Assembly (NCBI GenBank): GCA_965230185.1
Contig: OZ245995.1
Location: forward strand, 2,976,001 to 3,040,000
Direction: 5' to 3'
Length of the DNA: 64,000 bases
Source of the DNA: Motiliproteus sp965230185
GTDB taxonomy: Bacteria; Pseudomonadota; Gammaproteobacteria; Pseudomonadales; Balneatricaceae
The notes beneath the pieces were generated by a model. The model searched no databases. It worked only from the letters and a program-made list of their open reading frames with translations, and was not told where the DNA came from. Shown here piece by piece: positions 43,790-52,302 of the stretch. A program made the translations under genes and the position numbers. Position 1 is the first letter of the stretch. The number at the start of each line of letters is the position of its first letter.

Positions 43790-44545
43790 TCAGGGAATTT
43801 CGATCATGTGCTCCTGGGTACGATTCTCCAGCCACTGCCGATAGACCTGTTTATGCACCGTCTCACGGGTGCTGGCATCCAGTTGGGCGGGATGCAGGGC
43901 TGTAACCTGAAAGATCTCGTACAGCAGGCCGTCTTCAGACTCGAAGGGGCCGAGCAGTTCGCCGGCGCGAGCGTTAAAAGCCCGGGCCTCGACCTCATCC
44001 GGCAGGGTGCCGCGGTTGACTCTGCCCAGCGCGCCCCCCTCTTTCGAGGTATCTGAAGAGAGCGAATGCTCAAGAGCCAGCTCCGGGAAGCTGTCGGGAT
44101 CATCTTCCAGCAGGGCGTAGAGTTCCTGAGCCTTGCCTTCGGTATCGACCACGATGTGCCGGATTTCCACCACATCGAAGCGCGGAGAGTGGAGGCGAAA
44201 ATACTCTTCGATCGCCTGGTCGGAACAGACCTCCGCCACCATTTTCTGCTTCAGCAGGCCATCACGAACATATTCCGCGTATTCGTCGATGGTCAGCCCC
44301 AGATCGGCCAGATAATCCATCATATCCCGGGCCCGATGCAGCCCCTGCAACCGACGCAGCTGGTCCGCCCGTTCCTGTACTTCCTCATCGGATACCGACA
44401 GTCCGTGCTTCCTGGCCGCATGCACAGTCAGCTTGTCGCTGAGCAGCGGTTCGATCAGCTCTTCATATTCCGCCCTGAACCTGAGAATCCTGACGAAATC
44501 TTCTGCGCTGATGACTTCATCATCAATTTTCGCTAGTACCATCAT
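43790..44545 (-). CDS. Parvulin/PpiC-type peptidyl-prolyl isomerase of the exporter operon
   Basis: A 251-aa protein (a start at 44587 is possible; the ATG at 44545 has a GAGGG site). The N-terminal half is a SurA-like helical chaperone segment (VHAARKHGLSVSDEEVQERA). The C-terminal half is a rotamase domain (VEIRHIVVDTEGKAQELYAL, EGGALGRVNRGTLPDEVEA). There is no signal peptide, so unlike SurA it should stay in the cytosol unless exported by the adjacent machinery. Isomerases of this kind accompany some peptidase-type ABC exporters and may keep proline-containing precursors competent for cleavage. Confidence 0.85.
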   Translation of the reverse strand: MMVLAKIDDEVISAEDFVRILRFRAEYEELIEPLLSDKLTVHAARKHGLSVSDEEVQERADQLRRLQGLHRARDMMDYLADLGLTIDEYAEYVRDGLLKQKMVAEVCSDQAIEEYFRLHSPRFDVVEIRHIVVDTEGKAQELYALLEDDPDSFPELALEHSLSSDTSKEGGALGRVNRGTLPDEVEARAFNARAGELLGPFESEDGLLYEIFQVTALHPAQLDASTRETVHKQVYRQWLENRTQEHMIEIP

Positions 44546-44635
44546 CACACCACCCTCGTCATCATCGGTCCGGTCTGTATTCCGCACCCGTTACGCAAAG
44601 ATCGCAGTATCCGCAAACGGCCCGGATCGTTTCGC

Positions 44636-46012
44636 TCAGCGTTTCAGCTGCCTGAACGGCGACAGCGCCAGATCGATCAGTCGACGCTTTTCCACCACTA
44701 TTTCTGCCCTTGCCCGCATCCCGAACCGTAACGGATAGACCTGTCCGGCAGACTCGAACTCCAGTTTCTGCAGACTGACCCTGCCGCGATATACCGGTTT
44801 TTTGGTCACTCGCGATACCACGGTGTTGGGGGCAATAAACTCCAGGGTTCCGTCGATAAATCCGTATCGCTGGAAGGGGAAGGCGTTGAATTTCATTTTC
44901 ACCGGCATCTGTTCACGCAGCAGACCGCGGTTCTGTTCAGGTATCTCCAGCTGCAGCAGAATGCGAGCATTTTCGTCCGCGATACCGACCACCGGCTGGT
45001 TGTCGGGAATTTTCTCGCCGGACTGACTGAAATTCACGAAGGTCACCACTCCGGAGACCGGGGCGAAAATTCTGAGGAAGTTGTCCTCATCGATATTGTC
45101 AAAGCTGATTCGTTTAGCGGCTTCAGCTCCCATTCTGGCGCTGCGCAGCCCCACCTCCACCCGGTTTTTCAGGGTTTTCAGCTGCAGTATTTCCCCTTTA
45201 ACCCGGGCCCGGGCTTCGGCCAGCTGCTTATAACTGGATTCCACCTCAAAGAGTTTCTGGGCGTATTCCTTATTGAGCTTTATCTCCAGCTCGCCCAGCT
45301 TCGCCTGCTCCAGTCGGTAGTTAATCACCGCCGCCTGCCAGCCACTCCGCTTCTCATTGACCTGCTTACGGGAGACCCCACCACCGCCCGGTGACTTCAG
45401 CAGCCGCTGAAACTTGTCGTACTCCGCTTTGGCTCCATCCCTCTTGCCCCGTGCCTTAGCCAGTTCGAAGCGAGCCTTCTCCAGCTTCAGCTTCTGGGAT
45501 TCGGCCAGCATCTCCATGCTGGTGGTAATCCGCTTCTCATAGACCGCCTCTTCCGCCAGCGCCCGGGCCTGGAAGGCTTCGATTTTCAGCTCGGCAAAGC
45601 GTTTGTTCTCGGGATAGAGATCGTACTCCTGCTGAGCCGCCGCCAGCTTAATCTGAGCCTCCACCGCCCGTGCCGCCAGCTCAACCACCCCCCGGGCGTT
45701 CATCCTGAACAGCAGGTCGCCCCCGGAAACCGGCATACCCTCGGTAACGTAGACGTCCTCCATTTCCCCCTTGATCGGGGCATAGACCCTGCGCACATCC
45801 GACTCCGGTATCAATGTGCCCGGTACCGTAACAATCACGTCAGCCCGGCCGATAAAGGACCAGATCAGTCCGCAGACCAGCATCAGCATCACAATGACGA
45901 TGGTGATCCGGATCAGCCGTGAAGGCTCCGAAGTGAGAATCTCGATCCCCTCAGAACTGTGGTCTGCCAGTGCGCTGACCAGTTGCTGCTGTTTTCGCTC
46001 ATCTGTGGCCAT
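44636..46012 (-). CDS. HlyD-family periplasmic adaptor protein
   Basis: A 458-aa membrane fusion protein that connects the ABC exporter to the outer-membrane factor. A cytosolic N-terminus leads to one membrane segment at residues about 31-50 (IRITIVIVMLMLVCGLIWSF), then the lipoyl-like half-motif (VPGTLIPESDVRRVYAPIKG), a long coiled-coil hairpin (about 115-290), the second half-motif (IFAPVSGVVTFVNFSQSGEK) and a C-terminal beta domain. It lies directly upstream of the isomerase and transporter genes in the same operon. Confidence 0.93.
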   Translation of the reverse strand: MATDERKQQQLVSALADHSSEGIEILTSEPSRLIRITIVIVMLMLVCGLIWSFIGRADVIVTVPGTLIPESDVRRVYAPIKGEMEDVYVTEGMPVSGGDLLFRMNARGVVELAARAVEAQIKLAAAQQEYDLYPENKRFAELKIEAFQARALAEEAVYEKRITTSMEMLAESQKLKLEKARFELAKARGKRDGAKAEYDKFQRLLKSPGGGGVSRKQVNEKRSGWQAAVINYRLEQAKLGELEIKLNKEYAQKLFEVESSYKQLAEARARVKGEILQLKTLKNRVEVGLRSARMGAEAAKRISFDNIDEDNFLRIFAPVSGVVTFVNFSQSGEKIPDNQPVVGIADENARILLQLEIPEQNRGLLREQMPVKMKFNAFPFQRYGFIDGTLEFIAPNTVVSRVTKKPVYRGRVSLQKLEFESAGQVYPLRFGMRARAEIVVEKRRLIDLALSPFRQLKR

Positions 46013-46042
46013 AATTTTTCAGCCCTCCGGGGTCGGCTGCCA

Positions 46043-48742
46043 TCAGCCAGCGCCCTGTGCGCCAGCCGAAGCTTCCGGCTGCGCCCCTTGTTGCAGCTGC
46101 GGCAGCAGCTCCAGTTTCTGTTGCACCAGTTTGCCCGGCAACACTTTGTCCAGATCCTGCAACCAGCTGCGCTGGCGCTTCAGTTCGGTGAGAATGTCGG
46201 ATTTCAGGGGCTGCCAGTTGCCCGGCAACTCCCGTTCCAGCAGTCGATAGCTGTCACCGGCCAGCAGCAGTTGCCGGTAGGCTGCGGAAAGTTCTTCGGC
46301 CCGCCGTCGATAGCCTCTGGAGACGGTTTCCTCAAGCCGCAGCAGACCGGTAATCCCGCCGGCGGAACGGTATTTGTCCCAGTGCTTCCGGGCCTCGCCA
46401 AAACGCTCATCAGCCCGCCCCGCCACGGCCCCCCGAGCCTGTTCGATGTCGTCCCGCAGTGCCCGTCGGTAATATTCATCGGTGTCTGCCGTCAGCAGGC
46501 TGTAGAAGCGCAGCAAACGGTCCTGGTAATCCGATTGCTGCTTTGCCCCGATCAACGCCTGATAATCTCGGCTGATCCGCTGATATCGATCTATCCGGGC
46601 CCTGGCCACATCCCCCCAGCTCTGATCGGTCAGCGGGGTCAGGATCGCTACAGCCCGCTCCACTTCCCCTGCCCGCCATGCGGAATCACTCTCGATGTAG
46701 CGGCGGGTAATCGATTCCGGGGGAAGTTTGGAAGCTATATGGGTTGCGGCCTGCTGCTGAAAAGGTGGGGTACGCAGTCGGATCCGGCGCCACTGGCTCA
46801 GCAGTTCAAACAGCTGACGCTGCTCCAGTTTGTCATGAAGGCCAAGATAGTCCTCCAGATCGGCCAGCAGCAGATCAGTACCGCCGACCCGCGGATACTT
46901 CTGCTGAAAGCTGGTAATGCGGGTCCGCAGTGACTGAAACTCGGCCGCTGCCAGGTAACTGTCGATATCCCGGACCAGCGCTTCACTGGCCTTCAGATAG
47001 ATGGTGTTGTAAGTCTGCAGCAAACGCAGATGACTGATTACCTGAGCATGGGTGGCTTTAAACTCCGGTACCTCCTGCAAAATAGTGCTGAGGCGCAGGC
47101 GATGACCGGTAGCATCCTGCTGCCATTGCCCGATCAGTGATTTCAGTACCGCTTCATCCCGATAAATTACCAGCGCATTGTCACCCTGCTGACTGAGTAC
47201 AAAGGCCTCCAGGCGGGTCATCCAGGCAACCAGATCCAGCAATGCGGCAGTCTGCGAGCTGCCGGGCGTCAGTTCACGGGTTTCGTCAATAAGCTGCTCC
47301 GCACCATCGAAGTCACGCACGGAAATCTGCTTCAGCCAGCCGGGAATCAGATACAGCAGAGCACTGCGGCTGGCCAGTTTCAGCATCACCTCGTCATCCG
47401 GACGTTCGACCAGGTAACGGGACGCCAGGGTGGTGCTGGCCCGGTAATCACCCGCAGTCATCAGCCCCCTGATCTCCCGCTCGGGGCCACCACGCTGCCA
47501 GATCAGCAGCGACCCTGCGACGATCAGCAGCGCCAGGACGCCCAGCACTGTCAGGTTGCGCCGCCCCTTACCGGAATCCTCCACCAGTGCCTCTTTCAGC
47601 TCGGTCCAGAAGGTGCTCACCTTGCGCAACCGGCGACGGGTCCGACTATCCGCCTGTGCCGACGAAGGCTGACGCTCCGCTTCCCGGGCCGCTTCCTGAT
47701 CAGTCTCGCTATCGGCCCCGGCCTCCTTGTCATAGAAGATATCCAGGAAAGGACTGGCCCGGTCTACCAGTATGGTGCCATGCTCGAGCTCCGCTTCCGA
47801 CGAACCCGCGGATTCCGCCATAACCTCAGCGTCGGCGACATCCACTGCCGCCGGCTGTCCGGTACTCCCGGTAGAAGCTCCCGCAGAAGCCTCAGCCATA
47901 GGGGGCTCAGCCTTCGAACCCGGAGACTCCGGTTCCGGGAAGGACTCGGCGGACTCTGCGCCAGCGCTGTCGACCGGGATTCCGGCTTTAGCAGCATGCA
48001 GTTCTTCCGTCACCGCCGTGATACCGGTCTCGGTGGCATCCTCTGTCCCTGTCGACATCACCACGGGCAGTCTGATTTCAACCCGAAACAGCCGTTCGGG
48101 ATTGCCAAAAGCCAGGCTATCGCCGCTCTGCAGCCGGCGGGCATGTTCCTCCAGTCGAACACCGTTAAGAAAAGTACCGTTGGTGCTGTTCAGGTCTTCG
48201 ACGAAGATCTCTTCACTGACGACATAGAAATGTGCGTGACGCCGGGAGATGTAGGCCAGAGAGTCCCGAAACATCTCCCGATGCTGGCTGAACACGCCCT
48301 CTGACTTGCTCACCAGAAAAGGAAAACCACTGATCACCAGCGGATCGCAACCCGGCATATCCACCGGCGACAGAATCATCCGCAACGGCTCCGCCGATGT
48401 CAGCTCTGCCTCAGGCTCCCGGGCACTGACACGGACCCGGTAGCAGATATCCGCAAAACTGATCTCATCACCATCACTGAGTGCCACCGGTTTGCGGGAA
48501 AGCTGTGTTCCGTTGCAGCTGGTGCCGTTGCGGCTGGCCAGATCCGTCAGCCAGAAACGGTCATCCTGCTGAAAAATCCGGGCATGACGCCGGGAGAGGC
48601 GGGTAACCGCCTCCCCGTCCTGCTCGGAGAAGGGCGGTTCGGTGCGACCAACCGGAAACAGGGGGTCGTCAACGACGATCTCGCCCAGCTCCGGATGGCT
48701 GACCGGTTCCAGATGCAGACGCAGTGCAGCGGGTGAATTCAT
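46043..48742 (-). CDS. Double-FHA membrane protein of the exporter operon
   Basis: An 899-aa protein. Two N-terminal FHA domains (about 15-100 and 130-225) show the phosphothreonine-binding pattern: RLSRRHARIF and NGTSCNG in the first, ISRRHAHFYV and NGTFLNG in the second. An acidic, Ser/Ala/Glu-rich linker leads to one membrane segment (about 397-417, LTVLGVLALLIVAGSLLIW). The remaining ~480 residues are helical and would be periplasmic. Its ATG overlaps the stop of the outer-membrane factor gene. It could tether kinase signalling in the cytosol to the exporter in the envelope. I know of no standard type I system with such a subunit. Confidence 0.85.
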   Translation of the reverse strand: MNSPAALRLHLEPVSHPELGEIVVDDPLFPVGRTEPPFSEQDGEAVTRLSRRHARIFQQDDRFWLTDLASRNGTSCNGTQLSRKPVALSDGDEISFADICYRVRVSAREPEAELTSAEPLRMILSPVDMPGCDPLVISGFPFLVSKSEGVFSQHREMFRDSLAYISRRHAHFYVVSEEIFVEDLNSTNGTFLNGVRLEEHARRLQSGDSLAFGNPERLFRVEIRLPVVMSTGTEDATETGITAVTEELHAAKAGIPVDSAGAESAESFPEPESPGSKAEPPMAEASAGASTGSTGQPAAVDVADAEVMAESAGSSEAELEHGTILVDRASPFLDIFYDKEAGADSETDQEAAREAERQPSSAQADSRTRRRLRKVSTFWTELKEALVEDSGKGRRNLTVLGVLALLIVAGSLLIWQRGGPEREIRGLMTAGDYRASTTLASRYLVERPDDEVMLKLASRSALLYLIPGWLKQISVRDFDGAEQLIDETRELTPGSSQTAALLDLVAWMTRLEAFVLSQQGDNALVIYRDEAVLKSLIGQWQQDATGHRLRLSTILQEVPEFKATHAQVISHLRLLQTYNTIYLKASEALVRDIDSYLAAAEFQSLRTRITSFQQKYPRVGGTDLLLADLEDYLGLHDKLEQRQLFELLSQWRRIRLRTPPFQQQAATHIASKLPPESITRRYIESDSAWRAGEVERAVAILTPLTDQSWGDVARARIDRYQRISRDYQALIGAKQQSDYQDRLLRFYSLLTADTDEYYRRALRDDIEQARGAVAGRADERFGEARKHWDKYRSAGGITGLLRLEETVSRGYRRRAEELSAAYRQLLLAGDSYRLLERELPGNWQPLKSDILTELKRQRSWLQDLDKVLPGKLVQQKLELLPQLQQGAQPEASAGAQGAG

Positions 48743-50178
48743 GGTCCTTTTATCCTGTCAGCCGGTATCAGATCCTCTTTATCCCAGCCGCCCCCCAGGG
48801 TTTTATAGAGAGCGACTGTATCGGCCAGGATCTGCTGTCTCAGTTCGGTCATTCCCAGCCGCGCGGACAGCAGTGAGCGCTCGGACTCCAGTACCTGCAG
48901 CTCCGACACCATTCCCTCCCGCAGCTGCGAGTGCACCGTTTTATTGACGATATCGAGCTGTCTCAGACGCTGTGCCAGTTCCCGGCGCTGCTTTTTCCGC
49001 GAAGCCAGACTGACCAGGGCGTTTTCCACCTCCTCAAAGGCCTGCATCACCGTTTTCCGGTACTCCTCTTCCACCACCCGGGTACTCGCTTCGTTAGCTT
49101 TGATGTCGGTTTTGATGGTGGGATCGAAGATAGGAATGGCGATGGACGGTACCAGGCTCAGGGACCAGCTGCTCAGCAGCGCGCCCAGGGTGGCACTGGA
49201 AAAACCACCGGTACCCGTGAGGCTGAACTTGGGCAACCTGGCCAGCCGGGCCTGACCCAGTTTCTGGTGGGCGGCCAGCACTCTCAGCTCCTTGGCAATA
49301 ATATCCGGGCGCCGCGACAGCAGATCAGAGGGCAATCCCAGCGGCACTTCCGGCATGCTGACCTTATACAGCCGGACCTGATCCGGCATCCGGAATTCGC
49401 CCGCCGGAATGCCGAGCAATGTCGCCAGGTTGTTTACCGCCACTGCCCTCAGTCTTTGCTGTTCCAGCAGTTCCCTGCGCAGGTTGCTGGTTTCCGCCTG
49501 TTGCTGAATCAGCTTGGATTCGGCAATCATTCCCTCCCGGTACTGACTGGCATAGATCGCAACAATCTTCTGATTCATGGTGATTGCGTTGCGCTGCTGG
49601 CGAATCTGCTGGTCCAGCTTGCCGATCTCAAAGTACTTATTAGCGACATCCGACACCAGCGTCAGATAGCCGGCCCGCCAGTCGGCTTCGGTGGCCCGGA
49701 ACTCAGAGACCCGGGACTCGACCCCTTTCCTTACCCGCCCCCAGATATCCACTTCCCAGCTGGGACTGACCTGAGCCGCATAGGTGACGGCAGTACCGGA
49801 CTGGTCGGCCTGGCGGGTAAAGGTCTTGGAAGTATCAAGGTTAAATTTCGGCAGAGACGCCGCGCGTTCAGATTCCACCCCGACCCGGGCTACGTCAATT
49901 CGGGCAGCGAGGATTCTCAGATCGAGATCCCCCCGGATGGCCTGCTCAATCAGGTCGTTAAGGTAGCGGTCATCAAAACCGGTCCACCAGTCGCGCTGAA
50001 TCACGTCTGAAGCCTGGGGAACGTCGCCTCCCCGCCACTCAGCTTTGGAGGCCAGTTCGGGACGTTTGTAGTCGGGCCCGGCCAGATTACCGCAACCGCT
50101 GACCAGCACCACAGCAAGCGCCGTCAATACCAGGACGGCCTGATGCAACCGATTTTCTGAATTCTGTTTCCTGCTCAC
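48739..50178 (-). CDS. NodT-family outer-membrane efflux lipoprotein (TolC-type)
   Basis: A 479-aa outer-membrane factor starting at GTG 50178, with GAGG 8 nt upstream. It has a lipobox VSGC (Cys near residue 29), the NodT start GPDYKRPEL and DWWTGFDD, two outer-membrane efflux repeats with RAASLPKFNLD and ARLARLPKFSLTG, and LSRRPDI between them. It provides the outer-membrane channel for the adaptor and peptidase-ABC exporter encoded downstream and is the first gene of that operon. Confidence 0.92.
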   Translation of the reverse strand: MSRKQNSENRLHQAVLVLTALAVVLVSGCGNLAGPDYKRPELASKAEWRGGDVPQASDVIQRDWWTGFDDRYLNDLIEQAIRGDLDLRILAARIDVARVGVESERAASLPKFNLDTSKTFTRQADQSGTAVTYAAQVSPSWEVDIWGRVRKGVESRVSEFRATEADWRAGYLTLVSDVANKYFEIGKLDQQIRQQRNAITMNQKIVAIYASQYREGMIAESKLIQQQAETSNLRRELLEQQRLRAVAVNNLATLLGIPAGEFRMPDQVRLYKVSMPEVPLGLPSDLLSRRPDIIAKELRVLAAHQKLGQARLARLPKFSLTGTGGFSSATLGALLSSWSLSLVPSIAIPIFDPTIKTDIKANEASTRVVEEEYRKTVMQAFEEVENALVSLASRKKQRRELAQRLRQLDIVNKTVHSQLREGMVSELQVLESERSLLSARLGMTELRQQILADTVALYKTLGGGWDKEDLIPADRIKGP

Positions 50179-50758
50179 AACCGCATCCTCACAGGTAACC
50201 CCTACCCTGAAACAGCGTCAGGCAAAGCAGACAGACAGGGACCTGCCGGTGGCACCGAAACGTTTCCGGAACACACCATCCGCACGCGCCGTCAGTGACC
50301 GGTTAAGGTGGCTGTGACCTGGTTGGTGTGCCGACGTAGCCGGTTACCGGTCCGCAGCCCGACAAATCCCGACCAGCAAGCACCCGGTCGCCAGTGACGT
50401 CCGGTTCGAGCCTGTCATAAGCCGATCTGACCGGTGGCTCCGGAGCGGGAAACCGCTCGCCTGCCGTTCGCTCTGCGCACGGAAACGTCGATTACAGTCC
50501 TAAGCATAGTCCGCTTCCCCGGTGGCAAAACGGTCGGAAAACCCACGGCTTCCGGCTGCTTTCAGGGTACGGGTAAGGGTTTAATTTCAGATAACAGGAA
50601 TGCAGAGTTCGGGCCAGGATAAAGAAGAGTCTGTTTTTTAAAACGGAGCCACGGTGTTTCGTCGTTCACAGCGTTACAGGGCGATACCGGGCCCGGTTGT
50701 ACGGCCTTCGTTGAAGCTGAATTTCGTTCGTTTAAAACCAACATTTATGAAAAATTTG
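50179..50758. other. Intergenic region upstream of the exporter operon (580 bp)
   Basis: No gene is supported. The region must contain the promoter of the exporter operon, but no sigma-54 promoter with correct spacing was found by eye on the minus strand. Several CGGT/ACCG-rich dyads occur between 50320 and 50480. Confidence 0.35.
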
Positions 50759-51895
50759 TCAGCTTCTTCGAGCCACTTTGTCCGCGAGGATAGAAATCAG
50801 CATGCCCAGCATCAGATAACCCAGCACCACTTCCATCATGACCAGCGAAGCCGCCAGCGGTGTTCGCGGGGTGATATCTCCAAAACCGAGAGTGGTAAAG
50901 GTCACCAGGCTGTAATACACCACGGTAAACAGATTCCAGCCCAGCGTTTCCCGATTCGACACGCTGAAGGCCTCTTCACCGAGGCCGTAAAAGCTCAGCC
51001 CGAACAACACCACCAGCCCCAGTGACCAGCAGAACACCCGCAACAGCGACCGGCCGCAGTCAGTCACCACATACCAGAGGTAGTAATAGGCGGGATGAGC
51101 ATCCTTCAGCTCTTCGATAAAGTCCTGATCCTGGGCAAAACGGCGGAACCGGCTGCTGCCGTAACAGGATGCCACACGCACCCCCCGGTAGCGTCCCCTG
51201 CGGTCATAACAGATACCCTCCACTTCGGCGTCAGCAAGATTCGCCGCTTCAAGACTGGCACCACTGATATCCGCTCCCGACAGCCGGCTGTTACTGAGGT
51301 CGGCATGCACCATATGGGCATCACGCAGGTCAGCGCGGCTCAGATCTGCGCCCTGCATGCGGGCGTTGATCAGTACAGCCGACGTCAGCCGATTATCGGA
51401 CAGGTCGGCCCCCCTGAGGTCGGCATCGGAAAGACAGGCCCGGCTGAAGTCAGTGCCGTTCAGCCGGGCACCGGTAAAATCGGAACGGTAACAGTAAGCC
51501 CCCTGCAGGCTGGCACCGGTCAGATCCGCCTCTCTGAACTTCGGTCCACGACGGGTACTCACATAGGGATTATCATCTTCCGGAGCCGCCGCCGTCAGAT
51601 CAGCGCCACAGAGGCTGGCGCCGCTGAAGTTAGCCAGCAACAGATCCGCATGGCGCAGATTAGCCCCCTGCAGGCTGGCACCACTGAGGTCGGTATGAAT
51701 CAGCTGAGCGGACGCCAGGCAGGTACCGTTCAGAGAAGCCCCGGAAAGATTGGCGCCGCTTAACAACACTCCTGACAGGTCCAGCCCGTCCAGATCAGCA
51801 CCGGACAGGTCAGCACGCTTCCCCTCCTGCTTATCGGTTTCCAGCCAGCGGCGATGGTCGGCCAGGATCAGCTCAAGCTCCTGTAGTTTGGCCAT
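50759..51895 (-). CDS. Pentapeptide-repeat protein fused to a two-helix potassium-channel module
   Basis: A 378-aa protein (an in-frame Met at 51916 is possible). Residues about 25-230 are pentapeptide repeats of the A(D/N)LxG type (GADLDGLDLSGVLLSGANLS), forming a quadrilateral beta-helix. The C-terminal ~120 residues have two membrane segments around a pore loop with the selectivity filter TFTTLGFGDITP, as in two-helix K+ channels (Ion_trans_2). The repeat part is cytosolic. It may gate the channel through a partner. It sits between the exporter operon and the triple-FHA gene. Confidence 0.87.
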   Translation of the reverse strand: MAKLQELELILADHRRWLETDKQEGKRADLSGADLDGLDLSGVLLSGANLSGASLNGTCLASAQLIHTDLSGASLQGANLRHADLLLANFSGASLCGADLTAAAPEDDNPYVSTRRGPKFREADLTGASLQGAYCYRSDFTGARLNGTDFSRACLSDADLRGADLSDNRLTSAVLINARMQGADLSRADLRDAHMVHADLSNSRLSGADISGASLEAANLADAEVEGICYDRRGRYRGVRVASCYGSSRFRRFAQDQDFIEELKDAHPAYYYLWYVVTDCGRSLLRVFCWSLGLVVLFGLSFYGLGEEAFSVSNRETLGWNLFTVVYYSLVTFTTLGFGDITPRTPLAASLVMMEVVLGYLMLGMLISILADKVARRS

Positions 51896-51992
51896 AGAGC
51901 GTCGGGCTTCCAGCAAAACTGAGTTGTTAGCAGTATAGCCAGGTCACCGATCACACCTTCCTGGCCCTCCGGCACCTCGAAGCCCATGGTCC

Positions 51993-52280
51993 TCAGTCTG
52001 TGGGACCTTCTTCTACCGGCAACGAAATGAGCTGACTGCGAATACTGCTGCAGCCTTTAACGCACTGAAGTCGCTCCTCTTTCATATCGCCATCCCAGAT
52101 TTCCTTACAATCGCGGTTACAGCGACGATAGTCATCGACACCGGGACCGCCACTTTCCGGGCCGGCGGGCACGATCATCTCCAGCACCTGCTGCTCAGCG
52201 GCTCCTGTTTCAGGCTGGTCCGCCCGGGCAGGGGGACAGATCAGCACCACTAAGGCGATCAGAGCAGATATTCTGTTCAT
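51993..52280 (-). CDS. Small exported protein with twin CX3C motif (95 aa)
   Basis: The frame opens at 52310; the Met at 52280 starts a Sec signal peptide (NRISALIALVVLICPPARA). The mature part contains two CX3C pairs, CNRDC and CVKGC, separated by 16 residues, which could form a disulfide-linked helical hairpin in the periplasm. The charged segment between them (GDMKEERLQ) fits a helix turn. It directly follows the triple-FHA gene and is probably co-transcribed with it. Function unknown. Confidence 0.6.
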   Translation of the reverse strand: MNRISALIALVVLICPPARADQPETGAAEQQVLEMIVPAGPESGGPGVDDYRRCNRDCKEIWDGDMKEERLQCVKGCSSIRSQLISLPVEEGPTD

Positions 52281-52302
52281 GACAACATCCTCAGGTCCTG
52301 GG

